Of a stretch of 64,000 bases of DNA, positions 57,701 through 64,000 are shown piece after piece; positions within the stretch are counted from its first letter, which is position 1; every line of letters starts with the position of its first letter. A program made the position numbers and the translations under genes. The notes beneath the pieces are model-generated. The model searched no databases, was not told the DNA's origin, and saw only the letters and a list, made by a program, of their open reading frames with translations. Source of the stretch: Siderastrea radians (taxonomy: Eukaryota; Cnidaria; Anthozoa; Scleractinia; Rhizangiidae); contig OZ024897.1 of the NCBI GenBank assembly GCA_964017195.1, positions 40,976,924 through 41,040,923 of the forward strand. The letters are read 5' to 3'.

Positions 57701-57729
57701 TGCAGTACTTTAAATCCAAACGCAGCTAA
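45813..57729 (+). CDS. RPS12: 40S ribosomal protein S12 (eS12), complete
   Basis: Five coding exons join in perfect phase: 45813-45829, 45934-46065, 48468-48570, 49927-50028 and 57664-57729. That is 420 nt, 139 residues plus stop. The product starts [20 protein letters not shown] and contains family-typical phrases [40 protein letters not shown] and [16 protein letters not shown], with the usual C-terminal DWGKEG block. eS12 is a structural protein of the small ribosomal subunit near the beak. All introns are GT-AG. Intron 2 holds a 1,000-bp TTAA element and intron 4 a 7-kb nested transposon plus a C/D snoRNA candidate; vertebrate RPS12 introns also host snoRNAs. Little doubt about identity. 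Confidence 0.97.
46066..46300 (+). other. Intron 2 start with short direct repeat and hairpins
   Basis: GGTCATGTTATAAG and GGTCATGTTATTAG bracket two small stems (GTTCCT...AGGAAC and CACTGA-GCT-TCAGTG). The pattern loosely resembles an H/ACA RNA layout, but no H box or terminal ACA could be fixed. Confidence 0.2.
46478..46552 (+). repeat. (TAA)n microsatellite
   Basis: About 25 trinucleotides with one TAG interruption, in RPS12 intron 2. Confidence 0.95.
47309..48308. mobile_element. 1,000-bp piggyBac-like non-autonomous element
   Basis: TTAA at 47305-47308 and 48309-48312 flanks termini CCCTTTCACCACTACGCGCC and, inverted, CCCTCTCACCACTGGCTA. The TTAA duplication and CCC start are piggyBac hallmarks. 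No transposase is present. A 279-bp palindrome (47749-48027) is nested inside. Confidence 0.8.
47749..48027. mobile_element. 279-bp palindrome nested in the piggyBac-like element
   Basis: The arms are almost identical for over 100 nt (CAGTTAAGAAAGACGACAAC and GTTGTCGTCTTTCTTAACTG are the outer parts). They include GATGATGGATGTTGAAACAT. ATGCAATGA is repeated directly at 47742-47750 and 48032-48040, a likely 9-bp target duplication. Confidence 0.8.
48758..48794 (+). repeat. (TAA)n microsatellite
   Basis: About 12 units, in RPS12 intron 3. Confidence 0.9.
49160..49405 (-). mobile_element. tRNA-derived SINE
   Basis: The minus strand begins CCTTGGAGGCAGCACAGCTT with an A-box-like region and B-box GTTCAAGTTCC about 55 nt further. 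A SINE body follows towards 49160. Its tRNA-like head has degenerate stems. Confidence 0.5.
50293..50580 (+). pseudogene. Acidic N-terminal ORF of TTAA element (copy B)
   Basis: The frame reads [20 protein letters not shown] onward, with nearly the same residues as 20554-20787 for the first 50 codons. After that the copies drift. Conservation of protein over two copies argues it was translated. No catalytic domain. Confidence 0.45.
52131..54412. mobile_element. 2.3-kb element with GCAAGAAGT-rich ends
   Basis: Perfect 22-bp inverted ends start AAAAATAATGCACGCGCAAG. Both subterminal regions (52140-52320 and 54225-54400) are packed with GCAAGAA or its complement TTCTTGC, many copies in each, as expected for binding sites of a transposase. 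No target duplication was seen. A LINE fragment sits inside. Confidence 0.7.
52748..53330 (-). mobile_element. LINE 3' fragment (RT C-terminus)
   Basis: The minus frame reads [20 protein letters not shown], then LRSSSKDLL and YGARSR, typical of CR1/L2-like ORF2 C-termini. It has a 22-bp local tandem duplication at about 53210-53240 and ends in GGCGCTATATAAATATTTTA(TTA)n. The same tail is found at 57037. Confidence 0.7.
55225..55720 (-). mobile_element. LINE 3' end, copy B counterpart of 19085-19625
   Basis: The same ORF2 C-terminal motif ([20 protein letters not shown] with one frameshift) and the AATAAAATG(TTG)n tail appear on the minus strand, in the same position within the host element as in copy A. 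Confidence 0.65.
55951..56249 (-). pseudogene. THAP-like segments of TTAA element (copy B)
   Basis: A 75-nt ORF (56175-56249) reads [21 protein letters not shown] frame at 55951-56178 reads [19 protein letters not shown] and PIPTIWKK. Together they resemble the two ends of a THAP zinc finger. The intervening sequence is out of frame, so the domain is broken or needs splicing. Confidence 0.35.
56513..56942. mobile_element. 430-bp Harbinger-like MITE
   Basis: Inverted ends start GGGCGCGTTTTTTTATCCAC, with a 3-bp TAA duplication (56510-56512 and 56943-56945). Copy C at about 4100 has the empty site. The TWA duplication and GGG ends fit PIF/Harbinger. Confidence 0.8.
57037..57120 (-). repeat. 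LINE 3' tail fragment
   Basis: (TAA)n followed by AATATTTATATAGCGCCGTT repeats the 3' terminus of the LINE fragment at 52748, without coding sequence. Confidence 0.55.
57401..57493 (+). ncRNA. C/D-box snoRNA candidate in RPS12 intron 4
   Basis: A terminal stem pairs GCC(A)TCC at 57401-57407 with GGAGGC at 57488-57493 (one bulged A). Box C is ATGACGA (57409-57415, one base off RUGAUGA), D' is CTGA (57434-57437), C' is TGAGGA (57445-57450) and D is CTGA (57484-57487). The guide next to D' (CTCCCTCT) pairs with the conserved 18S rRNA stretch AGAGGGAG. A second segment (CCGGAATCGA, 57463-57472) pairs with the 18S sequence TCGATTCCGG that directly precedes it. Box order, stem and rRNA pairing together make it convincing. 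The predicted methylation site (fifth base from D') is the first G of GGG. Confidence 0.7.
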
Positions 57730-57756
57730 ATATGGCACTGTCATGTTTGTTAGCCA

Positions 57757-57762
57757 AATAAA
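57757..57762 (+). terminator. Polyadenylation signal of RPS12
   Basis: AATAAA lies 28 bp after the stop codon, a normal distance for the compact 3' end of a ribosomal protein gene. Confidence 0.75.
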
Positions 57763-58215
57763 GAAATGGTGTAAAATCAATTTTATGGTGTCCTTTTATT
57801 GTCAAATATAAAGTAAATGCACTTAAAAATCTCAAAACTTTGTAAGCATGATTGGAGTCATTCTGGCACCTGACTTTTATCCTAAAACTGGGCAAAATAT
57901 AAGGTATACGGTATTTTCCATGGAGCCTTGCAGTATTGGAAGGAACATTGTTTGATGAGCAGAACTACATTTGGTTTGACACTAATTTCTTTTTGTTACT
58001 GTAATGTACCCTGTGATGTGGAAATCTTTCTTGTGTGCTTTCATGGCATACATAGCTGCAAGTAGAAGCAAGCTTCTTACTGGGTTGGTGCTATCAAAAG
58101 ACTGTTGATTAACGGTATGCAGGAGGCTGTTTTTACACAGGTGGCCTAGGCATAATATAAGAGTTTGTATGGAAATTCAAACTGAGAATTCCTATTGATG
58201 AATAAATAAATAAGC

Positions 58216-58230
58216 TTTAAAAGGTATTAC

Positions 58231-58285
<55 letters not shown>
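58216..58285 (+). repeat. (ATT)n microsatellite
   Basis: Over 20 units, ending at the TTAA of the next element. Confidence 0.95.
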
Positions 58286-58287
<2 letters not shown>

Positions 58288-58288
<1 letters not shown>

Positions 58289-58484
58289 CCTTTAAGCCCC
58301 AATATCAATATGCGTGTTCTCCTCAGTGTTCTCCTTATGTTTCTTATGGTACTAGTTGGGAGAATTTGCACAAACATCAAGACATTTGATGTTTGATCAT
58401 TTCCTTTATTCTCATGACCTGTATGTTTGATCAAGTAGTGATATTGTAAGGAGAGAAATTAGATGCTTGTCACTCTTGGGGCTT
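58288..58484. mobile_element. Short TTAA-CCCTTTAAGCCCCAA element, tentative
   Basis: The left end reads TTAACCCTTTAAGCCCCAA and the right TTGGGGCTT. The piggyBac-style CCC after TTAA suggests a MITE, but the right TTAA is not seen. Confidence 0.4.
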
Positions 58485-58489
58485 ATTTT

Positions 58490-59320
58490 TGTCACTAAAG
58501 TAGATACATTGTAAAATGTTACATGGTGTTGTTTTGTGCCTTTCTGCAAAAACCTTTCCAGTGGCACTTGGTAACATTTAATTTACATTGTTCAGAACCT
58601 TAATTTCAGTTCGATTTTCCATACAAACTTGGGGGGATCCGAGTGGTGAGTGGTATAGCCGAGGGTGGGGCGGGGGAGGAGCAAGGCTCAAGCCTTAGTA
58701 GGACATTTTTTTCTTCGTTGGGCGTGCACCCTCGCTCCTCGTGGCTACTTGGTATCCCTGAAGAAAAATGACTATTTGCAGTCTACACCTTTACCCTTTT
58801 GTGCTCAACTTTCTTGTGCTTCGTGCTTGTTTTTGTTTTTTTTTTGTTTGTTTTTTTTTTTTCACTCCCTGAGAAAAAACTCGGGCTTTGTGAGCTTGAC
58901 CTCTTACCGAGAATGAGCCTGCCCAGATTTTGGCGAAATGACCAGCAACAATGCTTTGAAAGTGGTAGTGTGTGATAATGGGGAAGCATGAGGAGGCTGA
59001 TTTGCTTTCAAATTTTAAAATTTGATTGAAAGGTCACGGAGGATCACATCATTTTTTCTGTCTCTGTTGCTCTCTGCAAGGAGATCCCACCATGTTGCTC
59101 ACTCCTTGTAAAACTTAGCCTGTTCCAGGCTCTATGTCAGAGCCCCGCGCGTTTTTTTCGCCCTCGTTTTCTCTTCGCCCTTTCCCCACTATTCACACTG
59201 CATACATTAAAGCAACGCATATAAGATTAGTGCACGTGAATAAATTATCACTTTGGCTCAACTGCCGTACGGTGCGGATCGTTCTTTTCCGTTCCTCGTG
59301 TTTCCTTCTTTTCTCATTTA
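58490..59320. other. 5' flank of DIRS-like element
   Basis: No gene was recognised. CAGTTCGATTTTCCATACAA at about 58606 repeats a sequence from 45490. The promoter or terminal repeat of the downstream retroelement may lie here but could not be defined. Confidence 0.3.
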
Positions 59321-59569
59321 ATGGCGGACGTACAGTATCCTGCAGGACAAGGAGCCCCTGCTCAAGCCGCTCCACCGGTTGCCCAAGGAATTCAGCCAGC
59401 CGACGAACTAGCAGCTCAAGCGGCCGGTGGTCAAGTAGCTCAAGTAGTTCAACAAGTTGTTGGACAGGACGCTTTGCCGGCGGCCGAACACGTGGCTCAG
59501 GAAATTCAACAAGCCGCGGCTCAAGTACCTCAACAAGCTGTGGGACAAGCTCAACCCGGAGAGTTGGAG
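59321..59569 (+). CDS. DIRS-like gag exon 1 (Ala/Gln-rich)
   Basis: ATG opens MADVQYPAGQGAPAQAAPPV and continues as low-complexity Ala-Gln-Val sequence to ELE, where GTAGAA can act as donor. Reading on in frame past this point turns into non-coding-looking sequence, so splicing to 60684 (TLKKNFAVLQ) in the same phase is preferred. Low complexity, no domain. Confidence 0.55.
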
Positions 59570-60040
59570 GTAGAATATGTTTACTTTTGTCGTTTATGTG
59601 TCCTTTTTTTTATAAATTACGAGCAGGGACAAGGGCGGCAACCCTTTATTTGTCTTCTTCTTTGCTTGTGTTCGGCTTTCCCGCTTATTCATTGCTCGCG
59701 CTTTAGTCATTTTTTTGTTTTTGTTTGTTGTTATTAAGCTTATCGGTAATTCGAGTGTATTTCGGATCTTGGCGGGTTTTTTATGGGTGACTATATGTTG
59801 TCAACGTCGGTAGCGTGTATATTTTCTCGTGGATATGGGAATGTTTGTTATCGGCTCGGTTATTATTCTTTTGTTGTGTTGTTGTTATTGCTGTTCAAAA
59901 CTGTTAGCGGCGGCGTACCGCTGGTAGTTGTTTGACGTTTCTATAGAATGTTGAAAATGTACCAAAGCAAAACAATAGCTGTAAGATGGTGTCAAACTTC
60001 ACCTTTGAGTGACAAAATGTATATGTATTATAAAGGCAAT

Positions 60041-60575
60041 GGGGTGAGTGTTCACCAGGAACAGTTTAAAATGGGTGAGAGTTCACCACGGAAAAGTGCA
60101 ATGGGGTGAGAGTTCACCATAGTAAAGATAAAGAGCAATGGGTGAGAGTTCACCATAAAAATAATAAAAAAAAAAATTGAGCAATGGGGGTGAGAGTTCA
60201 CCATAGTAAAGATAAAGAGCAATGGGTGAGAGTTCACCATGAAAAGAGCAATGGGGTGAGAGTTCACCATAGTAAAAATAGAGAGCAATGGGTGAGAGTT
60301 CACCATAAAAAAAAAAAAATTTGAGCAATGGGGGTGAGAGTTCACCATAGTAAAGATAAAGAGCAATGGGTGAGAGTTCACCGTGGGAAAAAAAAAAAGA
60401 AAAGAGCAATGGGGGTGAGGGTTCACCATAGTAAAGATAAAGAGCAATGGGTGAGAGGTCACCATGAGAAAACAGTAATGGAGTGAGAGTTCACCATAAA
60501 ATGAGATGCGAGTTCACTATGTACAGGCAATAGGTAATAGTTCCCCAGGGTAACAAGAAAAGCAATGGGGTGAGA
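60041..60575 (+). repeat. Array of about 16 GGTGAGAGTTCACC palindromes in gag intron
   Basis: Each unit has the 14-bp palindrome GGTGAGAGTTCACC (stem GGTGA/TCACC), usually preceded by GCAATGG and often followed by ATAGTAAAGATAAAGA. Spacing varies from about 30 to 45 bp. The palindrome begins with GGTGAG, a good splice donor. The last units (60502-60570) are decayed. Confidence 0.85.
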
Positions 60576-60683
60576 GTTCACCACAGAATGGCACGGTTTT
60601 GCTTTATTTTGGGGTTGTTAAGGACCTGTGAGGGTGATGTTGTACATTAAGTCAATTTTCCCCTTCTTTTTTTATTATTCTAG

Positions 60684-61223
60684 ACTCTAAAGAAAAACTT
60701 TGCTGTCCTCCAAAAGTCTCTTGATGAACTGACAAGGCTCTCAGTGGCTGCCGTAATAAGGAAGATGTTGGACTATGCAGCACGGCCGCTCTCTGAGTTC
60801 AATAAGTTTGAGGCGATAGACATCCTAGAAACCCTCCAGAATACATCCCGCGATAATCAGGATGAGAAACGTGAATTTTACCGTTTGGTGTACCAGACAG
60901 CTAGAGGAAAAGTGGACCTTCCAAAAGAGCACTTCCGGGCTCTGATTCTACGCCTTCTAGGGGATAAAGATCACACTAAAGTGTATGAAGCTGTCGCAAA
61001 GGTAGAAAAAGCGATGGGCACAGGGGGCCCATGGTCTGGTTCGTCTCACCGTGGGCGCAGTAGTGATGTTCCGTACAGGGGGCGTGGCATGAGAAGTAGT
61101 GCCCCAGTCCAATGCTATTTTTGTGGAAAGTTCGGCCACATTATGGCAAGGTGTTACGCGAGAAGAGATATGCAGCAAAAGCCCCCGGCGACCCGTGGTC
61201 GCGCTAGGGACAATAAGCAATAG
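60684..61223 (+). CDS. DIRS-like gag exon 2 with CCHC zinc knuckle
   Basis: It follows a TTATTCTAG acceptor. The 179 residues have a helical N-terminal part (LKKNFAVLQKSLDEL, AAVIRKMLDYAARPL), an Arg/Gly-rich linker and a CYFCGKFGHIMARC knuckle (C-x2-C-x4-H-x4-C), ending in a basic tail and TAG. The knuckle binds nucleic acid in gag-type proteins, so it is probably the element's RNA-packaging protein. Confidence 0.7.
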   Translation, partial: TLKKNFAVLQKSLDELTRLSVAAVIRKMLDYAARPLSEFNKFEAIDILETLQNTSRDNQDEKREFYRLVYQTARGKVDLPKEHFRALILRLLGDKDHTKVYEAVAKVEKAMGTGGPWSGSSHRGRSSDVPYRGRGMRSSAPVQCYFCGKFGHIMARCYARRDMQQKPPATRGRARDNKQ

Positions 61224-61717
61224 AGAATCTGGAATTAAATAGAAGCAAGGCGTGTTTTTTCCTTTTGTTCCACAAATACGTATATATTCTTTTCTTGATT
61301 GTAACAAGTACAATTAAATGGATCTTGGAGTTGATTGTTGTTTGACTTAATCCGATGCGAGGCGTTGTGTCAAGTTAATAAAGTTTTACATGAGGGTTTT
61401 CAAGTGAGCAACTAAACATCACAGAGGAGTGAAATACATATATGCTTCTATACCTACTTAAACCCAATACCCCTCTTTTCTCCCTTTTTTTTTCTTGGGA
61501 TTTGCCCTTGGTGCGAATATCCCTTCCTTTTCACTTTCCGGTATTTTACTTCGACTTGTACTCTGGTCACAGAGAGTTGAGAGTTTTGATAACGGGGTAT
61601 CTCAACACCCTCCCGGTCATACTGGGTCAAAGCTGTCCTCTCTCTGCTGACTTGTACGGGGTCTTTGTACATGTAAATAAGATTCCTTTTTTTTTTCCTT
61701 TCCTTTTTTCCCTTTAG

Positions 61718-62890
61718 GCGATATTCTGGTCATGGGAAAAAGATGATAACTTTGACAACCTTATCAGTAATGCTGATGTTTGCGCAGGTGCAATACAGTG
61801 GGTAGACATAAGGGGAAACCCCGTATCGGTCAGCAGTGAGTGGACAGGAAATGACCGGTTGGGGCAGAAAGCCCGTCTAGTTGAAAAGGGAGAGGTCGTT
61901 GGGCACGTAGATGAGCTACTGTTCCGATATCCTGATCATTTTATGGCAGGGGAGCTCCACAAACATGCAGCTAATTGGGCAGAAATCGCAAAATTAGCTC
62001 CTTCTTTACAACAGGAAGAGGTGTTGTCGTGGATTGGGAATAAGGTGTCAATATTCCCATATTTCAGACATTTTAAAGGAACGTTTAAGGGGGAGCGTTA
62101 CGATTCTGATCAGCCACCCCACAGGTTGTTTAAGAATAACGTATCGTGCAAACAGTTCGGAGAATTTGTTAGAACAACGCTACTAAGTCGCCTGAAATCC
62201 GGTGCGATTTCTCTGGTGGGCAAGGTTGGTCAAGTAAGTCCACCTCATATCGTTTAACCGTTAACAGTTGAGCCTACGAAGCCGAGACTGTGTCACGATG
62301 CGCGATATTTAAACCTGTGGATGCTGGAGAAGCCTTTCTCGTTGGACAAAGTGACCGACTTACCCCGGTATGTCTTCAAGGATTCCTATCAGACAGTTCT
62401 AGACGACAAGTCAGGATATGACCACCTTTTGCTTTCTGAAGAAAGCCGCACGTATTTTGGTATCCAGTGGGGCGGTTGGTTTTTTACCTATAATACACTA
62501 CCATTTGGTTGGAAAATCTCACCTTATGTATATCACTCGACGGGCCTTATGGCGTCAAATTTTCTACGCTCCTTAGGTGTTCCGTGCCTCTTGTATATCG
62601 ATGATAGACATAATGGCCAGCTCCAGGTGTCGCTTGACAAGGGACAATATGACACTTTAGATTCTATTGATGAGCGCAACCTCGCGGCTGCTAAATCAGC
62701 AGTGTTTCTCGTAGCATTTCATTTGGTACGCTTAGGGTATTTCCTTGGTTTATCAAAGTCAATTTTAATTCCTCAGAAGATGGTCCCTTATCTCGGTTTC
62801 TGGATAGACTCCGGTAGCGAAGTTTTCCGCCTGATCCCAGAGAAGAAGCGCAAGTTTGTAGGGCTCATCCGGGAAACGTTAAGCTCACGT
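61718..62890 (+). pseudogene. DIRS-like pol: N-terminal part and reverse transcriptase
   Basis: The frame opens after a long polypyrimidine tract and CTTTAG acceptor (AIFWSWEKDDNFDNLI). It reads through a conserved region ending VGQVSPPHIV, then a TAA at 62255-62257. In the same frame the RT follows: KPRLCHDARYLNLW, LDDKSGYDHLLL, TLPFGWKISPYVYHS and the catalytic LYIDDRH. A TAG closes it at 62891-62893. Since the frame is unchanged across both stops, they are point nonsense mutations. Confidence 0.8.
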
Positions 62891-62893
62891 TAG

Positions 62894-63736
62894 GTATCGG
62901 TCAAGACACTCCAGAGATTGGTGGGTAAATGTGTCTCCTTCTCCCTTGCGGTTCCGGCGGCCCGTCTGTTCACCAGGGAGATGTCAGCGGCAATTTCTAT
63001 CGGTATGCGCACGTTGAAACCAATTGCGGTCCAGGGTGCTCTGCGCGATGAAATTGCCCATTGGCTTTTTCTAGAAGAGTGGGACGACCCCCTTCCTTGG
63101 CGTGAAGAGAGACATCTTCAGATTGAGTTAGCTACGGATGCCTCCCAAACTGGATGGGGAGGGGTCATTTCCACACCTGTGAAGCAGGAAACATCTGATT
63201 ATTGGTCAAAGGATGAGATGATGTTGGACATTGCGACTAGGGAGGCCATTGCTGTGAATAAGGTCTTACATGCATTTAAGGACCTTGTCAAGGATTGTCG
63301 CGTCGATCTAATGATTGACAACCTGGCGGTCATGTATGCATGGAATAATCAAGGAGGTAAAAGTCGTGACTTGAACAATGCTATAAAGGCTTTGTTCTTT
63401 ACTACTATGGATCTGAACATCCTACTGCACATGTTGTACGTTCCGTCTCAAGAAAATCCAGCGGACGCCCCTTCTCGCAGATTGTCATCTTTAGACTATA
63501 CACTCACATCGGAGATCTGGAATGAAGTACAACTGAGGTTCGGTGGTGGACAGGGTCACACGTGTGATCTGATGGCCCTCGATTCCAACGCCATGCTTGA
63601 TAGGCTGGGGCGTCCTCTCCCCCATTTCACGCCATTTCCTTCGCCTGGTTCGATAGGTGTGAACTTGTTAGCGCAAGATTTGACTCAGTTTTCGACAGTG
63701 ATGCAGCGTCCGTATGTTTTCCGCCAAATGTTTTAG
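62894..63736 (+). pseudogene. DIRS-like pol: connection and RNase H
   Basis: In the same frame as the RT: LQRLVGKCVSFSLAVPAARL, then the RNase H acidic residues in LATDASQTGWGG, ATREAIAVNKVL, MIDNLAVMYAWNNQGG and ENPADAPSRR. This domain degrades the RNA strand of the hybrid. The frame ends at TAG 63734-63736, just after it has slipped from the coding frame. Confidence 0.8.
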
Positions 63737-63978
63737 TCGGCCCAGTCTTGCGCTTCCTTCAGTCCTATAGGCAACCATGCACAGTTGTGGTCCTGGATAC
63801 ATACCCGAGAAAGTACTGGTGGCCTCTTTTACAACGGCTTTCCAGAAAAGCGCAGAAGCTGGCAGGTGCAGGTGATTCTCAAGCCTTGTTATCACCCTCT
63901 AAGAAAGGTTGGAGTGGAGAAAGCGGGATCCCAGCGGACTTGTGGGCTTTCCAGATAGATTTTCCTTTAGAGTTCTGA
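63700..63978 (+). pseudogene. DIRS-like pol continuation after frameshift
   Basis: The next frame reads PPNVLVGPVLRFLQ, then CTVVVLDTYPRKYWWPLL, a phrase that follows RNase H in DIRS1-like proteins. A one-base shift near 63700 separates it from the RNase H frame. It ends at TGA 63976-63978. Confidence 0.55.
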
Positions 63979-64000
63979 GTTTGTCTGTGTCAGTAGCAAT

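Larger units (their letters stand above)
59321..64000 (+). mobile_element. DIRS1-like retrotransposon, broken and cut by window end
   Basis: In order: an Ala/Gln-rich first exon, an intron, a gag-like exon with a CCHC knuckle, an RT domain with YIDD, an RNase H domain, and the start of further coding to the end of the window. The RT and RNase H wording is of the DIRS1 type, which integrates with a tyrosine recombinase; that gene would lie beyond 64000. Two in-frame stops and a frameshift mean this copy cannot make an intact protein. Confidence 0.8.

Noticed and set aside
59321..59737. Single 138-residue protein from the ATG at 59321
   Set aside because: After position 59569 the frame turns into Cys/Phe-rich sequence typical of intron; splicing to 60684 in phase is the better model.
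60052..60465. Minus-strand ORFs with repeated GELSPIALYLYY
   Set aside because: They arise from the palindrome array in the gag intron; there is no start or splice context.

Overview
The window looks like nuclear DNA of an anthozoan cnidarian, most likely a stony coral or close relative. The basis is spliced metazoan genes with GT-AG introns, a secreted PAN plus glycine-rich (ALK-like) protein, and a dense, deeply nested load of DNA transposons, LINEs, SINE-like repeats and a DIRS-type retroelement. The organism is inferred from gene and repeat style; no search was run.

Three host genes can be followed. (1) An SLC22-type organic-ion transporter on the + strand enters the window already in progress. 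Its exons at 399-638, 1228-1362, 27201-27268, 29658-29766 and 30016-30070 join in consistent phase, and one intron of 25.8 kb (1363-27200) is almost entirely mobile DNA. (2) A two-exon gene on the - strand (40790-42876) encodes a secreted protein with a PAN/apple domain followed by a glycine-rich ALK-like region. (3) RPS12 (ribosomal protein eS12) is complete in five coding exons on the + strand, 45813-57729. Its last intron carries a 7-kb nested transposon and a C/D-box snoRNA candidate (57401-57493).

Layout. 1-6700: transporter exons, a GIY-YIG retroelement scrap, and a fragment of a TTAA-flanked element. 6715-17450: one 10.7-kb foldback transposon whose inverted arms are tandem arrays of a 16-bp monomer, bounded by a perfect 10-bp target duplication. 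17844-22940: a TTAA-type element (copy A) carrying a G-rich MITE, a LINE tail and a 1.9-kb element that itself contains another. 22941-26990: a second acidic-protein element split by a 3-kb LINE. 27-40 kb: transporter 3' exons, SINE, hairpin elements, a LINE tail and weak exon candidates. 40-45 kb: the PAN/Gly-rich gene. 45.8-57.7 kb: RPS12 with its intronic transposons. 59.3 kb to the end: a DIRS1-like retrotransposon (gag-like, RT, RNase H; broken by nonsense codons and a frameshift) whose gag intron holds an array of small palindromes that each contain a splice-donor-like GGTGAG.

The most unusual items are the foldback element with CpG-decay-coded 16-mers, the snoRNA whose two guide segments pair with directly adjacent 18S rRNA sequence, and the palindrome array in the DIRS intron.
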